Below, in pieces: positions 37,874 through 48,770 of a stretch of DNA of 64,000 nt (position 1 is its first letter; each line of letters starts with the position of its first letter). The position numbers and the translations under genes are program-made. Location of the stretch: positions 186,001-250,000 of the forward strand of contig NZ_JANIGL010000005.1 of the NCBI RefSeq assembly GCF_024518675.1. Reading direction: 5' to 3'. Source of the stretch: Pseudoalteromonas shioyasakiensis (GTDB lineage Bacteria > Pseudomonadota > Gammaproteobacteria > Enterobacterales > Alteromonadaceae). The notes under the pieces are model-generated. The model searched no databases. It saw only the letters and a program-made list of their open reading frames with translations, and was not told the origin of the DNA.

Positions 37874-40621
37874 ATGAGCAATAGTTTTGACACCCAAAAA
37901 CAACTCACAATTAACGGTGAGCAATTTCATATTCATTCACTACAAGGACTCGGTGATAAAGCCAAACGGCTGCCATTTTCGCTCAAAGTTCTACTAGAAA
38001 ATCTATTACGCAATGAAGACGGCGTTAATATTAAAAAACAAGATATTGAAGCATTACTCGATTGGGATCCACAAGCGAAACCAAGTGCCGAAGTAGCATT
38101 TACCCCGGCGCGTGTGGTGATGCAAGATTTCACCGGCGTACCCGCGATTGTTGATTTAGCTGCTATGCGTGATGCCATGGAAAAGCTAGGAGGCGATCCA
38201 GCAAAAATTAACCCACTATCTCCCGCTGAGCTCGTTATAGACCATTCTGTTCAAGTCGACGGTTACGGTGATGATGGTGCATTTGATTTAAATGCCAAAC
38301 TTGAATATGAACGCAATAAAGAACGTTATGAGTTTTTACGTTGGGGGCAAACGGCGTTTGATAACTTAAAAGTTGTGCCACCAGCAACCGGTATTGTCCA
38401 TCAAGTCAATTTAGAATATTTAGCACGTGTTGTATTTAATGAAGAGCGCAACGGCCAAAAGTTTGCCTACCCTGATACGCTCGTTGGTACTGATTCTCAC
38501 ACGACTATGATCAACGGCTTAGGTGTACTTGGTTGGGGTGTAGGTGGTATTGAAGCTGAAGCAGCCATGCTTGGTCAGCCAATTAGTTTATTGATCCCGC
38601 AAGTTGTTGGTATGAAGCTCAATGGCCGCTTACCAGAAGGCACAACTGCAACCGACTTGGTATTAACCGTCACTGAAATGCTACGTAAGCATGGTGTGGT
38701 AGGTAAGTTTGTCGAGTTTTATGGTGATGGTCTTGCTGATTTACCATTAGCCGATCGAGCAACTATTGCCAATATGGCGCCTGAGTATGGCGCAACCTGC
38801 GGCATCTTTCCTATTGATGATGAAACCATAAATTATCTGCGTCTGACAAACCGTGACGAAACCCAATTAAAGCTCATTGAAGATTACGCGAAACATCAAG
38901 GGTTATGGCGTAATGCTGGCGATGAAGCTCACTACACCGATAAGCTCGAATTAAAACTTGATGATGTTGTGCCAAGTCTAGCTGGCCCTAAACGCCCGCA
39001 AGATAGAATCGCCCTTGATAAAGCAGGCGATATCATTGGCGAACACTTAAAAAGTTTTCAAGATGAGCGAATGGCAACACGAGATAAGAGCGATGAGCAG
39101 CAGGCTCGCATAGAAAGTGAAGGCCCAACCACCAACCCAGATGAGCCGGTAGACGAAGCGCAGTTTATGGGTGCAGCCAAAGTGAAGTTTAAAGGCCAAG
39201 AGTTTGAATTAAACGATGGTGCCTGTGTTATTGCAGCAATCACGAGCTGTACAAATACCTCTAACCCCAGTGTTATTTTAGCAGCAGGTTTAGTGGCTAA
39301 AAAAGCCAAGCAGCTCGGCATTAACGTAAAACCATGGGTTAAAACATCGCTTGCACCCGGTTCTCAAGTGGTGACTGACTACCTTGAAAAAGCAGGCCTA
39401 ATGGATGACCTAGAAAGCTTAGGCTTTAATTTGGTCGGTTATGGCTGTACAACGTGTATCGGTAACTCAGGCCCGCTTGCAGATGAAATTAGCGAAGCTA
39501 TTCAAAAACACAAATTAGTTGTTAGCTCTATTTTATCGGGTAACCGTAATTTTGAAGGGCGTATACACCAAGACGTTAAAATGAACTTTTTAGCCTCGCC
39601 TCCGCTTGTGGTAGCCTATGCCATTGCTGGGCGTACAGATATAGATGTATACAACGAGCCATTAGCGCAAGATGAGAACGGAAACGATATTTACTTGAAA
39701 AACATCTGGCCAAGTGTGAGTGAAGTAAATGAACTAGTTAAGAAAACAGTCACGAAGGAAATGTTTGCTAGCAGCTATGGCAATGTTTACAAAGGCGATG
39801 AGCGTTGGCAACAGATAAAAATTCCTGATGGTAAGTTGTATGACTGGAATGATGCATCCACTTATATCAAAAAAGCACCTTTCTTTGATGGCATGAGCGT
39901 TGAACCACCTGGCGTGCCAACAATTAATGGCGCACGTTGCTTAGCAAAGCTTGGCGATTCGGTTACTACTGACCATATATCACCTGCAGGTGCAATCAAA
40001 GCCAGCGCCCCAGCTGGTGAGTATCTACAACAACACGGTGTTGAAAAAGCACAATTTAATTCTTATGGCTCACGCCGTGGTAACCATGAAGTAATGATGC
40101 GTGGCACATTTGCTAATGTGCGGTTAAAGAACTTACTTGCCCCTGGCACCGAAGGTGGTGTAACACGCACCCAGCCAGATGACGAACTTGCCAGTATTTT
40201 CGATGCGGCAATGGCTTACCAACAACAAGGTGTGCCATTAGTTGTTCTTGCTGGCGCTGAGTATGGTACAGGCTCATCGCGAGACTGGGCTGCAAAAGGC
40301 TCTTTATTATTAGGCGTCAAAGCTGTTATTGCGCAAAGCTATGAACGTATACATCGCTCTAATCTAATTGGCATGGGGGTATTACCCTTGCAATTTAAAG
40401 ATGGCGAAAGCCATGAGTCATTAGCACTAACAGGGCAAGAGCAGTTCGATATAGAAGGCTTATATGATAAAACCAACGAGGTGAGTGTGATAGCGACTAA
40501 CGCTGAAGGCAAAAAAACTAGCTTTAGTGCTGATGTACGTATTGATACACCAAAAGAGTGGGAGTACTACAAGCATGGCGGCATCTTGCAATATGTATTA
40601 AGAAACATGCTACAAGAATAG
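37874..40621 (+). CDS. acnA: Aconitate hydratase A
   Basis: Interconverts citrate and isocitrate in the TCA cycle. The 915 residues fit AcnA/IRP-type aconitases. The three Fe-S ligand cysteines are in [14 protein letters not shown] and [13 protein letters not shown]; the swivel-domain [34 protein letters not shown] motif is intact. An insertion-like charged stretch (residues about 395-425, [23 protein letters not shown]) is longer than in E. coli AcnA. Monocistronic, with its own leader. Confidence 0.95.
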   Translation: MSNSFDTQKQLTINGEQFHIHSLQGLGDKAKRLPFSLKVLLENLLRNEDGVNIKKQDIEALLDWDPQAKPSAEVAFTPARVVMQDFTGVPAIVDLAAMRDAMEKLGGDPAKINPLSPAELVIDHSVQVDGYGDDGAFDLNAKLEYERNKERYEFLRWGQTAFDNLKVVPPATGIVHQVNLEYLARVVFNEERNGQKFAYPDTLVGTDSHTTMINGLGVLGWGVGGIEAEAAMLGQPISLLIPQVVGMKLNGRLPEGTTATDLVLTVTEMLRKHGVVGKFVEFYGDGLADLPLADRATIANMAPEYGATCGIFPIDDETINYLRLTNRDETQLKLIEDYAKHQGLWRNAGDEAHYTDKLELKLDDVVPSLAGPKRPQDRIALDKAGDIIGEHLKSFQDERMATRDKSDEQQARIESEGPTTNPDEPVDEAQFMGAAKVKFKGQEFELNDGACVIAAITSCTNTSNPSVILAAGLVAKKAKQLGINVKPWVKTSLAPGSQVVTDYLEKAGLMDDLESLGFNLVGYGCTTCIGNSGPLADEISEAIQKHKLVVSSILSGNRNFEGRIHQDVKMNFLASPPLVVAYAIAGRTDIDVYNEPLAQDENGNDIYLKNIWPSVSEVNELVKKTVTKEMFASSYGNVYKGDERWQQIKIPDGKLYDWNDASTYIKKAPFFDGMSVEPPGVPTINGARCLAKLGDSVTTDHISPAGAIKASAPAGEYLQQHGVEKAQFNSYGSRRGNHEVMMRGTFANVRLKNLLAPGTEGGVTRTQPDDELASIFDAAMAYQQQGVPLVVLAGAEYGTGSSRDWAAKGSLLLGVKAVIAQSYERIHRSNLIGMGVLPLQFKDGESHESLALTGQEQFDIEGLYDKTNEVSVIATNAEGKKTSFSADVRIDTPKEWEYYKHGGILQYVLRNMLQE

Positions 40622-40635
40622 TACATGTTTGCCGA

Positions 40636-40656
40636 GGGGCTTTATATTAAAGCCCC
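40636..40656 (+). terminator. Terminator-like hairpin after acnA
   Basis: GGGGCTTTA and TAAAGCCCC pair over nine bases with a three-base loop, 15 bases after the acnA stop. The T-run after it is weak. Confidence 0.6.
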
Positions 40657-40681
40657 CTGTTCTATCCTAGTTTGTTGTTGA

Positions 40682-41212
40682 TCACTGAGTATTTTCGAGA
40701 GTCGTGTTGCGCTGCTCGAGTTGTGATTTAACCTGTTCAGCATCATCAAAGAGTTTTTTAATCACCATAGGGTCATAAGCACTTGTAGGCGTTGGGCTTA
40801 ATGAAATCCCCCCTGACTTTGCACTCCCTTTGAGAATAGATGTATCTTCAGCTGCAACAACAGTGACATCGTTGGGGTCCAATATTATTTGCTGGCTCTC
40901 GCCATTAGGATTAGGTTTATCAGAGTAATGCCATTGCCCAGAGTCATCCTGCCATTTATAAATAGTAGTGGGTGAAGCGATTGGCTCAGAAGTCACTTTT
41001 GCAACGACTTTGCTACTTGTATCTGTAACCAGTTTTACAGCTTGATCGAGTGCATCATTTGAGAGTGCAACGACCTGCTCCTTTAACGCACCTGACTTAG
41101 TTGTCACTTGCTCTGTGGTTAACCATGTTTGCCCATCTGGGCGCTTTAGATAAAATAGTGCAACAACGCTGAACAATAATATCATCACTGTTAAATACGC
41201 AAAGTACTTCAT
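40682..41212 (-). CDS. Membrane-anchored DUF4124 protein
   Basis: From the ATG at 41212 (AAGGGA six bases ahead) it encodes 176 residues. An N-terminal membrane anchor (YLTVMILLFSVVALFYL) is followed by a helical linker and the DUF4124 motif TIYKWQDDSGQWHYSDKP. The C-terminal part is polar. Function unknown; likely periplasmic face. Confidence 0.75.
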   Translation of the reverse strand: MKYFAYLTVMILLFSVVALFYLKRPDGQTWLTTEQVTTKSGALKEQVVALSNDALDQAVKLVTDTSSKVVAKVTSEPIASPTTIYKWQDDSGQWHYSDKPNPNGESQQIILDPNDVTVVAAEDTSILKGSAKSGGISLSPTPTSAYDPMVIKKLFDDAEQVKSQLEQRNTTLENTQ

Positions 41213-41256
41213 TTTCAATCCCTTGGGCTAGTTTTAAGCGAACTCCATAACTACCA

Positions 41257-41994
41257 TCATTGGTAGCGAGCAATAATTCTATCAAGCTCACCACTATCTT
41301 TCAGCTTTTTTAAAAAAATATTAAATGCCTCTGCGCGTTCTTTTCCTCTTGGGGTATGAGAAAATTGCAATTGTAGAGGAGCTTTACCTACGTTAAATGC
41401 ACTTATATTAAGAGTTTTAAACGCTGGGTACATTTTGCAATACCAGTTGAACACAGCTCGAGACATTACAGCAAAGCGCTTAGCTTTATTTGTATCAGAT
41501 CGCAGACTTTGCAGCATAGCTAGATCCGAATAAAAGTTTTCGCGATGAATAACTTTATTTTTAACTAACGCCTCATATTCTGGATAAGTATAACCATAGT
41601 GGCCAAGTAAAACCCCAGAGATGAACTCATTTTGGCTAAGGAAGATACTAGGGTCAACCTCACGGCCAACTATAACCACATCTTCGATAGTGACAATACC
41701 ATCGCTCCAATAGTATTTATCGCTATCCACTTGCCACAGTTCGGATTCCATTCGAGCATCAACATCATTATCATGCACTAACTTAGCTGAACGCATTTCA
41801 GGCACAAACACATATTCAAGCTCATACCCTAGCTCAGCTGAAAACTGAGAAATTACTTGATTCAGAATGCCTCTACTGTGTGTGTTAGTAAAATGAAATG
41901 GCGGGTAATCTTCATCGGGCAATGCTACACGGAAAGTGTCGGCAAACACTGGCTTAAATATTATCAATAATAATACAACAAAAATCTGTTTCAT
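41257..41994 (-). CDS. Periplasmic solute-binding-like protein (SBP_bac_3)
   Basis: A 245-residue exported protein: signal peptide ending PVFA, then a two-lobe family-3 solute-binding fold. RVALPDEDYPPFHFTN resembles the first ligand-binding strand and the end GELDRIIARY is the classic C-terminal motif. No transporter permease is nearby, and such orphan proteins in Pseudoalteromonas are often sensors or decayed paralogues. Ligand unknown, probably an amino acid. Confidence 0.75.
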   Translation of the reverse strand: MKQIFVVLLLIIFKPVFADTFRVALPDEDYPPFHFTNTHSRGILNQVISQFSAELGYELEYVFVPEMRSAKLVHDNDVDARMESELWQVDSDKYYWSDGIVTIEDVVIVGREVDPSIFLSQNEFISGVLLGHYGYTYPEYEALVKNKVIHRENFYSDLAMLQSLRSDTNKAKRFAVMSRAVFNWYCKMYPAFKTLNISAFNVGKAPLQLQFSHTPRGKERAEAFNIFLKKLKDSGELDRIIARYQ

Positions 41995-42046
41995 AAATGA
42001 GTACGTATAAAGTCGTAGTGACTAAGTATACTGTAGTCAAAAATGA

Positions 42047-42069
42047 AAAACGCAGCTAGGCTGCGTTTT
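42047..42069 (-). terminator. Intrinsic terminator of the cysJIH operon
   Basis: AAAACGCAGC, three-base loop, GCTGCGTTTT, 27 bases past the cysH stop. Symmetric, so it could also act on the opposite strand. Confidence 0.8.
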
Positions 42070-42095
42070 AGGAATATTCAGATCACTATTTAGGA

Positions 42096-42836
42096 TTAGA
42101 TCCCATCACCATCAATATGCAGGCCACATTCACGGTTTAAACCAAAGAAACGTGTTTCTTCTTCGGTCATTCCAGGCTCTAACTTACGGGTAGTATGAAC
42201 ATCGCCCATAGACACATACCCTTCTTCCCAAAGAGGGTGGTACGGTAAATCATGCTTAGTTAAATACTGATACACATCACGGTTCGTCCACTCAATAATT
42301 GGATAGACTTTCACTGTGCCACGGCTGATCTCAATAATCTGCTTATCAGCACGGGTAGACGCTTGGTCACGGCGTAAACCACTAAACCAAGTCCTAGCAT
42401 CAATGTCTTTTAACGCGCGAGTCATGGGCTCTACTTTATTAAGCTGATTGTATTGCTTAATACCAGCCTCACCTTGCTCCCATAACTTACCATACTTAGC
42501 TTCTTGCCATGCTGGGCTTAATTCAGCTTTATACACTTTTAAGTTCAGTGATAAACGCTCTGTCATCTGCTCAATGAACTGGTAAGTTTCAGGGAATAAA
42601 TACCCTGTATCAGTCAGTACTACTGGTATATCTGGACGCTGTGTTGTCACTAAGTGCAACATCACAGCAGCTTGAATACCAAAGCTTGATGATAAAAACT
42701 GCGTCTCAGGTAAGTTTTCAAGCGCCCAAGCAACACGTTGTTCAGCGTTTAAGTCTTTTAGTAAGCCATTAGCATCTGCAAGCAACGCCGCTTGGCTTTC
42801 TTTATCGAGCTGTAATATGTTTTTAAATTCACTCAT
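42096..42836 (-). CDS. cysH: PAPS reductase
   Basis: CysH reduces phosphoadenylyl sulfate to sulfite with thioredoxin. 246 residues from the ATG at 42836; the frame runs four codons further to a [19 protein letters not shown] is the PAPS-binding loop and the C-terminal ECGLHID carries the single catalytic cysteine, as in non-Fe-S PAPS reductases. Last gene of cysJIH. Confidence 0.96.
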   Translation of the reverse strand: MSEFKNILQLDKESQAALLADANGLLKDLNAEQRVAWALENLPETQFLSSSFGIQAAVMLHLVTTQRPDIPVVLTDTGYLFPETYQFIEQMTERLSLNLKVYKAELSPAWQEAKYGKLWEQGEAGIKQYNQLNKVEPMTRALKDIDARTWFSGLRRDQASTRADKQIIEISRGTVKVYPIIEWTNRDVYQYLTKHDLPYHPLWEEGYVSMGDVHTTRKLEPGMTEEETRFFGLNRECGLHIDGDGI

Positions 42837-42879
42837 AGTAAATTCCAAACCTCAACAAGCGAACTTGCTTGCTTTTAAA

Positions 42880-44577
42880 TTAAGCGTGAAAATCGCTCAC
42901 TGATACTTTAACTTCAGCAACAATGCCTTTACGAATAACAAAGTCACCAAAGCATTCACCGTCGTTACGCTCACTTGCCCATTGACCAATTAGTTTGTCA
43001 AAGGCATCTAGGTAAACGTCTTCGCCGACATTTTCTAAATACAATTTAGGAATACGTGTGCCTTCAAGGTTGCCCCCTAAGTACACGTTATATTTACCAG
43101 GGCCTTTACCAACTAAGCCTGCTTCTGCCAACATGGCGCGACCACAACCATTAGGGCAACCTACAACGCGCATAATGATGCTGTCATCAGGGATGCCATG
43201 CTTGGCTAGCAGTGCTTCGGTTTTCTCAATTAAGCTTGGTAAGTAACGTTCAGCCTCAGCCATTGCTAATGGACAGGTTGGTAATGCCACACACGCCATA
43301 GAGTTTTTACGTTGCTCAGAGTCTTTATCGTCAATCAAACCGTGGTTACGGGCGATTTCTTCAATCACCGCTTTTTGATCCGCTGGCACACCGGCAATAA
43401 TCAAGTTTTGGTTCGCCGTCATACGCATATCACCTTGGTGAACTTCAGCAATTTTACGACAACCGGTTTTTAGTGGCTTATCTGGGTAATCTAAAATACG
43501 GCCACTTTGAATAAATAGTGTTAAGTGATGTTTGCCATCAATACCTTCAACCCAACCAATACGATCGCCACGATGAGTAAACTCATAAGGGCGACTCGGT
43601 GCAAACTTAACCCCTGAGCGTGCTTCAACTTCCGCTTTAAATACATCACTACCTACACGATCTAAGGTGTATTTAGTTTTTGCATTTTTACGATTTGAAC
43701 GATTACCCCAATCACGCTGTACCGACACAACATGCTCAGCAATTTTTAACGTGTCTTCTAGGGTAATAAAACCAAAGTCGTCCGCTTTACGTGGATACGT
43801 AGCAGTATCGCCATGAGTCATAGCAAGGCCACCACCGACTAACACGTTAAAACCAACTAGCTTGCCATCTTCTGCAATTGCTACAAAGTTTAAGTCATTT
43901 GCGTGTACGTCCACTTCATTATTCGGCGGAATAGTTACTGTCGTTTTAAACTTACGTGGTAAGTAATTCGAGCCTAAAATTGGCTCTTCAGTGGTTTCTG
44001 CCTTTTCACCATTTAACCAAATTTCAGCATAAGCTTTGGTTTTTGGTAATAAATGTTCTGAAATTTTTGCAGCCCACTCATACGCTTCTTGATGAAGTTC
44101 AGACTCAACTGGGTTAGTGGTACACAATACATTACGGTTCACATCACCTGCGGTTGCAATTGAGTCTATACCCACGCTATTAAGCATTTGGTGCATACCT
44201 TTAATATTAGGCTTTAGCACACCGTGAAACTGAAACGTTTGACGCGTAGTTAGGCGGATACTACCGTAGCTGGTTTTCTCATCGGCGAATTTATCAATCG
44301 CAAGCCACTGCTCAGGCTTGATAATACCGCCAGGCATACGCGCACGAAGCATCACATTGTGTAATGGCTCAAGCTTTTGCTTAGCACGCTCACCACGAAT
44401 ATCACGGTCATCTTGTTGATACATTCCGTGGAAACGAATTAACTGAAAATTATCCGCGGTAAAACCACCGGTGATATCGTCTTTTAAATCTTGCTCTATG
44501 GTGCCACGTAAAAAGTTACTTTCTCTTTTCAAACGCTCGTTATCAGAAAGCTTTACGTTTTTATCTTGTTCGCTCAT
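42880..44577 (-). CDS. cysI: Sulfite reductase hemoprotein, beta subunit
   Basis: CysI reduces sulfite to sulfide with siroheme and a 4Fe-4S cluster. 565 residues. The cluster cysteines lie in [19 protein letters not shown] and [15 protein letters not shown]. The N-terminal half shows [10 protein letters not shown] and the [16 protein letters not shown] siroheme-contact segment. Between cysJ and cysH, gaps of 64 and 43 bases. Confidence 0.97.
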   Translation of the reverse strand: MSEQDKNVKLSDNERLKRESNFLRGTIEQDLKDDITGGFTADNFQLIRFHGMYQQDDRDIRGERAKQKLEPLHNVMLRARMPGGIIKPEQWLAIDKFADEKTSYGSIRLTTRQTFQFHGVLKPNIKGMHQMLNSVGIDSIATAGDVNRNVLCTTNPVESELHQEAYEWAAKISEHLLPKTKAYAEIWLNGEKAETTEEPILGSNYLPRKFKTTVTIPPNNEVDVHANDLNFVAIAEDGKLVGFNVLVGGGLAMTHGDTATYPRKADDFGFITLEDTLKIAEHVVSVQRDWGNRSNRKNAKTKYTLDRVGSDVFKAEVEARSGVKFAPSRPYEFTHRGDRIGWVEGIDGKHHLTLFIQSGRILDYPDKPLKTGCRKIAEVHQGDMRMTANQNLIIAGVPADQKAVIEEIARNHGLIDDKDSEQRKNSMACVALPTCPLAMAEAERYLPSLIEKTEALLAKHGIPDDSIIMRVVGCPNGCGRAMLAEAGLVGKGPGKYNVYLGGNLEGTRIPKLYLENVGEDVYLDAFDKLIGQWASERNDGECFGDFVIRKGIVAEVKVSVSDFHA

Positions 44578-44641
44578 GTTTAATCCTAAATTTGTTACAG
44601 TGACGGCTGTTAACTTTTAACAAAGTAAGCAACGTTTAACT

Positions 44642-46459
44642 TTAGTAAACGTCTTTCTGATAGCGATTTGCGCTACGTAAGTCTTTCAAGTACTGATCTG
44701 CATCTTCAAAGCTCTTATCGGTATTTTCGCTGATGATATCAACCAAGGCATTGTGTACATCTTTCGCCATACGGTTTGCATCACCACAAATGTATATGTG
44801 CGCGCCCGCTTCTAGCCATGCAAATACCTCTTTACTGTTTTGGCGAAGCTTGTCTTGTACATAAACTTTTTCAGCTTGGTCACGGCTAAATGCCACATCG
44901 ACTTTACTCAATAGGCCTGATTTTAAATAACCTTGAATCTCTACTTGATACAAAAAGTCTTGCGTAAAGTGCGGATTGCCAAAGAACAACCAGTTTTTAC
45001 CCGATGCTTCACGGGAATCACGCTCTTGTAAAAAAGCGCGGAACGGCGCGATACCCGTACCAGGACCTACCATGATCACAGGTGTATCGTCATTGCTTGG
45101 TAAACGGAAGTTGTCATTATGCTCACTAAATACTTTAACCTTGCAGCCTTCTTCAGCACGGCGGGCTAAGTAACCAGAACAGCCACCTAAATGCTCACTA
45201 CCAAAAGCGTCGAACTCAACAAGACCAATCGTTAGATGGACTTCGTCTTCAACCTCAGCTTGGCTTGAAGCTATTGAATATAAACGTGCTTGCAGCTTAC
45301 GCAGGCAATCAACAAGGGTTTGTGCTTCAATTTTTGCTGGATTTTGGCGGATCACATCAAATATTTGACGAGGTTCTATGTATTCGCGCATTGCCGCTTT
45401 ATCTTCTACTAGCTTTAATAGCTCAGGTGTACCAGTCGCAACTGCGTATTTTTCAACAAAGCCTGGGTAGGATTGCGTTAGCTCTAATTTTTCAATTAAT
45501 GCATCGCGAATACTTAGCTCTTCATCACCAATTTTAACTGGGCTTGCAGCATCTATTTGCGTCAGTTCAAGTACTTCGTCGACCAATACTTCATCATTTA
45601 AGAAGTACACACCCAGAGAGTCACCTGGGGTATAAGTAATATCTGACCCTTCAAGAGAGATTTCAACGTGGCGAACATCTTTGGTTGAATCACGGCCAGT
45701 AATCTTTTGTACCGTACTAAGCTCTGCCGCAAATGGGTTTTGCTTAGTGTATTGGCTGGCAGCTGCTGCTGGTGCTGGTGCGCCAAATGGCATAGAAACA
45801 ACTTGGCCACCTGCATCTTGCTGTGCTTTTAAGTCAGGCTCAAAGGCATCTAATGCGCCGGTGATCCAGGTAGCGGCTTCATCATCGTAATCAACATCTA
45901 AATCAGCGCGCTGGTAAATAGTCTCTGCGCCTAATTTATTTAAGCGCTCTTCAAAATCTTTGGCTGTCTGGCAGAAGAACTCATAGCTTGAGTCACCTAA
46001 ACCTATTACCGCGATTTTAACGCCATCGAGTTTAGGGGCTTTCTTAGTGGTTAAAAATTCATGTAATGTTTCTGCATCTTCTGGCGGCTCACCTTCACCG
46101 TACGTAGATACAACAACGGTCAAGAACTTTTCTTTTTTCAACGCCGTTGGTTTGTAATCAGCCATGCTCACTAATTTAACAGCTAAACCGCGTGATTCAG
46201 CTTGTTCTTTAAGCTTAGTTGCAACACCTTTTGAATTACCAGTTTGCGAACCATATAAAATAGTTAATGCCGCAGCTTCACCTGCACTCGGTGCTGCGCC
46301 CACAACACCACCCAGGGCTGCAGTATTAGCATTCGCAGCAAGGTAACCACTCACCCAAGCTTGCTGAATTGGATTAAGCTCAGCTACTAAACCTTGTAGC
46401 TTTTGTACTTGCTCTTGCGATAGCGGGCTTGCCGCTGCATTGAGTTGACCTAACAACAT
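44642..46459 (-). CDS. cysJ: Sulfite reductase flavoprotein, alpha subunit
   Basis: CysJ passes NADPH electrons via FAD and FMN to CysI. 605 residues: an N-terminal flavodoxin domain (ILYGSQTGNSKGVA near residue 68, then STYGEGEPPEDAE), an FAD domain (RLYSIASSQ) and a C-terminal NADPH domain (GPGTGIAPFRAFLQER). The ATG has a GGGGAC site seven bases ahead. First gene of cysJIH; CysB control is expected from the family but no site was identified. Confidence 0.97.
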   Translation of the reverse strand: MLLGQLNAAASPLSQEQVQKLQGLVAELNPIQQAWVSGYLAANANTAALGGVVGAAPSAGEAAALTILYGSQTGNSKGVATKLKEQAESRGLAVKLVSMADYKPTALKKEKFLTVVVSTYGEGEPPEDAETLHEFLTTKKAPKLDGVKIAVIGLGDSSYEFFCQTAKDFEERLNKLGAETIYQRADLDVDYDDEAATWITGALDAFEPDLKAQQDAGGQVVSMPFGAPAPAAAASQYTKQNPFAAELSTVQKITGRDSTKDVRHVEISLEGSDITYTPGDSLGVYFLNDEVLVDEVLELTQIDAASPVKIGDEELSIRDALIEKLELTQSYPGFVEKYAVATGTPELLKLVEDKAAMREYIEPRQIFDVIRQNPAKIEAQTLVDCLRKLQARLYSIASSQAEVEDEVHLTIGLVEFDAFGSEHLGGCSGYLARRAEEGCKVKVFSEHNDNFRLPSNDDTPVIMVGPGTGIAPFRAFLQERDSREASGKNWLFFGNPHFTQDFLYQVEIQGYLKSGLLSKVDVAFSRDQAEKVYVQDKLRQNSKEVFAWLEAGAHIYICGDANRMAKDVHNALVDIISENTDKSFEDADQYLKDLRSANRYQKDVY

Positions 46460-46685
46460 GAATTCGTCCCCGTAACCCTAAAAGTTAACTACAAAATGAC
46501 CGCACTATTGAAATCACTTTGCCTAAAATTTGTTTCAACTTTAAAGCGCAAACGCCCGCTCCAAAGATTTCTCTGAGAGTGAAGAATAACGAGGTATGAG
46601 CGAATAAAAAAAGAATAGAATCTGCTTTGTTATTCCATTTAGTTATGAACTTAGATTATTTCCTGCAAAAACAGATTAAAGAAGA
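46460..46685. other. cysJ upstream region
   Basis: Leader and promoter region of cysJIH, AT-rich. It should contain the CysB-activated promoter, but CysB sites are too degenerate to call by eye. A heptanucleotide tract begins at its far end. Confidence 0.4.
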
Positions 46686-46734
46686 GTTTTAAGTTTTAAG
46701 TTTTAAGTTTTAAGTTTTAAGTTTTAAGTTTTAA
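46686..46734. repeat. Tandem heptanucleotide repeat GTTTTAA (7 units)
   Basis: Seven perfect 7-base units in the spacer between cysJ and the tRNA array. It is the second heptanucleotide array in this window, with a different motif from the one at 8896. Confidence 0.95.
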
Positions 46735-46795
46735 CATTGATACGAAACATCAGATATACATGCTTGTCTATATAAATATTGAGCCATCATTTCAG

Positions 46796-46866
46796 TGGTT
46801 GCGGGAGCCGGATTTGGATAGATGACCTTTGCTGGCTAATGGAGAGCTGAGACCGACGAGCTATCC
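46796..46866 (-). pseudogene. Decayed initiator tRNA-Met copy P1
   Basis: The 3' acceptor strand with CCA and part of the T arm (TTGCGGGAGCCGGATTTG on the plus strand) match the intact tRNAs. The T-loop/variable part is altered, and the anticodon arm is replaced by a GCTGGCTAATGGAGAGCTGA segment. Same class as P4. Confidence 0.75.
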
Positions 46867-46884
46867 ATTTCACTGAATTTCAGA

Positions 46885-46908
46885 CATAAAAACACTCATA
46901 TAGAGTGT
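46885..46908 (-). terminator. Terminator hairpin of repeat unit P2
   Basis: On the minus strand ACACTC-TATAT-GAGTGT followed by T residues (five here). Part of the tandem tRNA-terminator repeat. Confidence 0.7.
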
Positions 46909-46935
46909 CGATTCATTATTACATTTTATTTCAGT

Positions 46936-47022
46936 TGGTTGCGGGAGCCAGAGTTTATGAAGAGTGGGCGCCTCACGCAGTGACGACGACCTTCGGGTTA
47001 TGAGCAGCATCAACAAGATATT
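46936..47022 (-). pseudogene. Decayed initiator tRNA-Met copy P2
   Basis: Retains the acceptor 3' strand (GGTTGCGGGAGCC on the plus strand) and a GACGACCTTCGGGTTATGAG anticodon-side block. The T arm is broken by an insertion and the 5' half is replaced by a CAGCATCAACAAG tract. Same class as P3. Confidence 0.75.
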
Positions 47023-47038
47023 CACTGAATTTCGGACA

Positions 47039-47062
47039 TAAAAAAACACTCATATAGAGTGT
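47039..47062 (-). terminator. Terminator hairpin of repeat unit P3
   Basis: Same ACACTC-TATAT-GAGTGT stem followed by seven T on the minus strand; near-identical to the copies at 46885 and 47179. Confidence 0.75.
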
Positions 47063-47089
47063 CGATTCATTATTACATTTTATTTCAGT

Positions 47090-47162
47090 TGGTTGCGGGA
47101 GCCTGAGTTTATGAAGAGCGAACCGACGACCTTCGGGTTATGAGCAGCATCAACAAGGTATT
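47090..47162 (-). pseudogene. Decayed initiator tRNA-Met copy P3
   Basis: Keeps the acceptor 3' strand and the GAACCGACGACCTTCGGGTTATGAG block (plus strand) covering T loop, variable region and anticodon. The T-stem/acceptor junction is disrupted, and the D arm and 5' acceptor strand are replaced by a CAGCATCAACAAGG tract. It cannot fold as a full cloverleaf. Confidence 0.75.
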
Positions 47163-47178
47163 CACTGAATTTCAGACA

Positions 47179-47202
47179 TAAAAAAACACTCATATAGAGT
47201 GT
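47179..47202 (-). terminator. Terminator hairpin of repeat unit P4
   Basis: ACACTC-TATAT-GAGTGT followed by seven T on the minus strand, just downstream of P4. Confidence 0.75.
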
Positions 47203-47229
47203 CGATTCATTATTACATTTTATTTCAGT

Positions 47230-47300
47230 TGGTTGCGGGAGCCGGATTTGAACCGACGACCTTCGCTGGCTAATGGAGAGCTGAGACCGACGAGCTATCC
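47230..47300 (-). pseudogene. Decayed initiator tRNA-Met copy P4
   Basis: The entire 3' half (acceptor strand, CCA, T arm and variable loop) is identical to the intact tRNAs, and part of the D-arm region (TAGCTCGTCGG on the minus strand) survives. The anticodon arm is replaced by unrelated sequence and the 5' acceptor strand is lost. Follows a terminator, so transcription from the intact array should be low. Confidence 0.8.
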
Positions 47301-47320
47301 ATTTCACTGAATTTTAGGCA

Positions 47321-47344
47321 TAAAAAAACACGCTTTAGGCGTGT
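47321..47344 (-). terminator. Intrinsic terminator of the intact tRNA array
   Basis: On the minus strand ACACGC, short loop, GCGTGT, then seven T. It lies about 27 bases after the CCA end of the last intact tRNA. Confidence 0.85.
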
Positions 47345-47370
47345 CGATTTAATAGAACTTGTTATTTCAG

Positions 47371-47447
<77 letters not shown>

Positions 47448-47513
47448 CCTGAAATATGTATACTTATTTAACGTTGCTTACATTACAACGTGGCTGCCAA
47501 CTCCCTAAAGAAT

Positions 47514-47558
47514 TGGTTGTGGGAGCTGTGAAAGGTGAGGTGTGAACCGACGACCTTT
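47514..47558 (-). pseudogene. Decayed initiator tRNA-Met fragment P5
   Basis: Between two intact copies: GGTTGTGGGAGC (acceptor 3' part) and GTGAACCGACGACCTT (T loop to variable region) are recognisable on the plus strand, and the rest is lost. Confidence 0.6.
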
Positions 47559-47597
47559 ATAAACTACCTACAGTAACCTCAAACCTCTAAAGGAAAT

Positions 47598-47674
<77 letters not shown>

Positions 47675-47755
47675 CCTGTATATTTTAAGTCTATCGACTA
47701 CTTAATTTAATCTCTTAAGTTAGAGTTTTACAGCACCAAATTTAACGAAAAGAAT

Positions 47756-47832
<77 letters not shown>

Positions 47833-47972
47833 CCTGTAATTTCTTCTTAACAGTTTCGTGTTATTTACGAGCCTGTTTCGAAGAGAGCGCTATCATATAG
47901 CAATAAAATTAGAATGCAAGAGCTAAACCACTTAAAGCTGCTCAACCGAACAAAAAGCAAGCAAAGTAACGT

Positions 47973-48770
47973 TTAAAGCGCTCTTTGGTGTGGGCTTATC
48001 ATTTTTTGAAACTCCCAATCTGGGTGTCCCATTACTATGAAATCAGGGTTCTCTGTGCTTTCACGTTGATTGTATGTGAGCGGATTAAACTCAGCATCAG
48101 TAATACACCCGCCCGCTTCTTCCACAATAATTTGTGATGCGCCGGTATCCCACTCACCCGTTGGACCAATACGTAAAAAGCAATCGGCTTTACCTTCAGC
48201 AACAATACATGCTTTTAAAGAACAAGAACCCACAGCAACCGTAGTAAACTGTGTATTTAAATATTGGCTCACCGCCTCAATCTTTTGTCGGCGACTGACT
48301 GCTAAAGTTAAGTTATCAGGTGTTGCCACGCTGATTTTTTCGTCAGTGCCGTCTATACGTTTGAAAGCGCCATTTTGATAACTCGCAAAATAAGTTATCC
48401 CCTTTGCAGGCCAATATATAACACCAAGCACAGGGCGGTTATTTTCAACTAATGCAATGTTTACGGCAAAATCTCCGCTTTCGAGTATAAACTCACCTGT
48501 GCCATCCATAGGATCAAGAAGCCAATAACGCTGCCAACCTTGCCTATCTGCAAGTGCTGGTATAGGTGTTTCTTCAGACATAATCGGAATGTCAGGAGCA
48601 AGTGCTTTTAATCCTGCAACCAGTACATCATTTGCGGCTAAGTCCGCTTTTGTTACCGGTGTATGGTCTGATTTTTGCTGCTGACCGATATCGTCTTTTT
48701 TATAAATTGCCATAATGGCCGCGCCAGCACTTTGTGCAAGCTCTATACATGGCTCTAGTAAATTATTCAT
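47973..48770 (-). CDS. cysQ: 3'(2'),5'-bisphosphate nucleotidase CysQ
   Basis: CysQ recycles PAP, the by-product of CysH, to AMP. A 265-residue FIG-superfamily phosphatase: SEETP, LLDPMDGTGEF (metal-binding; usually DPIDGTKEF) and EWDTGASQIIVEEAGG are intact. Its start overlaps the nudE stop by four bases, so the two are coupled. Functionally tied to cysJIH a few kilobases away. Confidence 0.94.
   Translation of the reverse strand: MNNLLEPCIELAQSAGAAIMAIYKKDDIGQQQKSDHTPVTKADLAANDVLVAGLKALAPDIPIMSEETPIPALADRQGWQRYWLLDPMDGTGEFILESGDFAVNIALVENNRPVLGVIYWPAKGITYFASYQNGAFKRIDGTDEKISVATPDNLTLAVSRRQKIEAVSQYLNTQFTTVAVGSCSLKACIVAEGKADCFLRIGPTGEWDTGASQIIVEEAGGCITDAEFNPLTYNQRESTENPDFIVMGHPDWEFQKMISPHQRAL

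Noticed and set aside
47080..47307. 75-codon open frame across the tRNA repeats
   Set aside because: It is a translation of decayed tRNA units and their terminators; the similarity is at RNA level.
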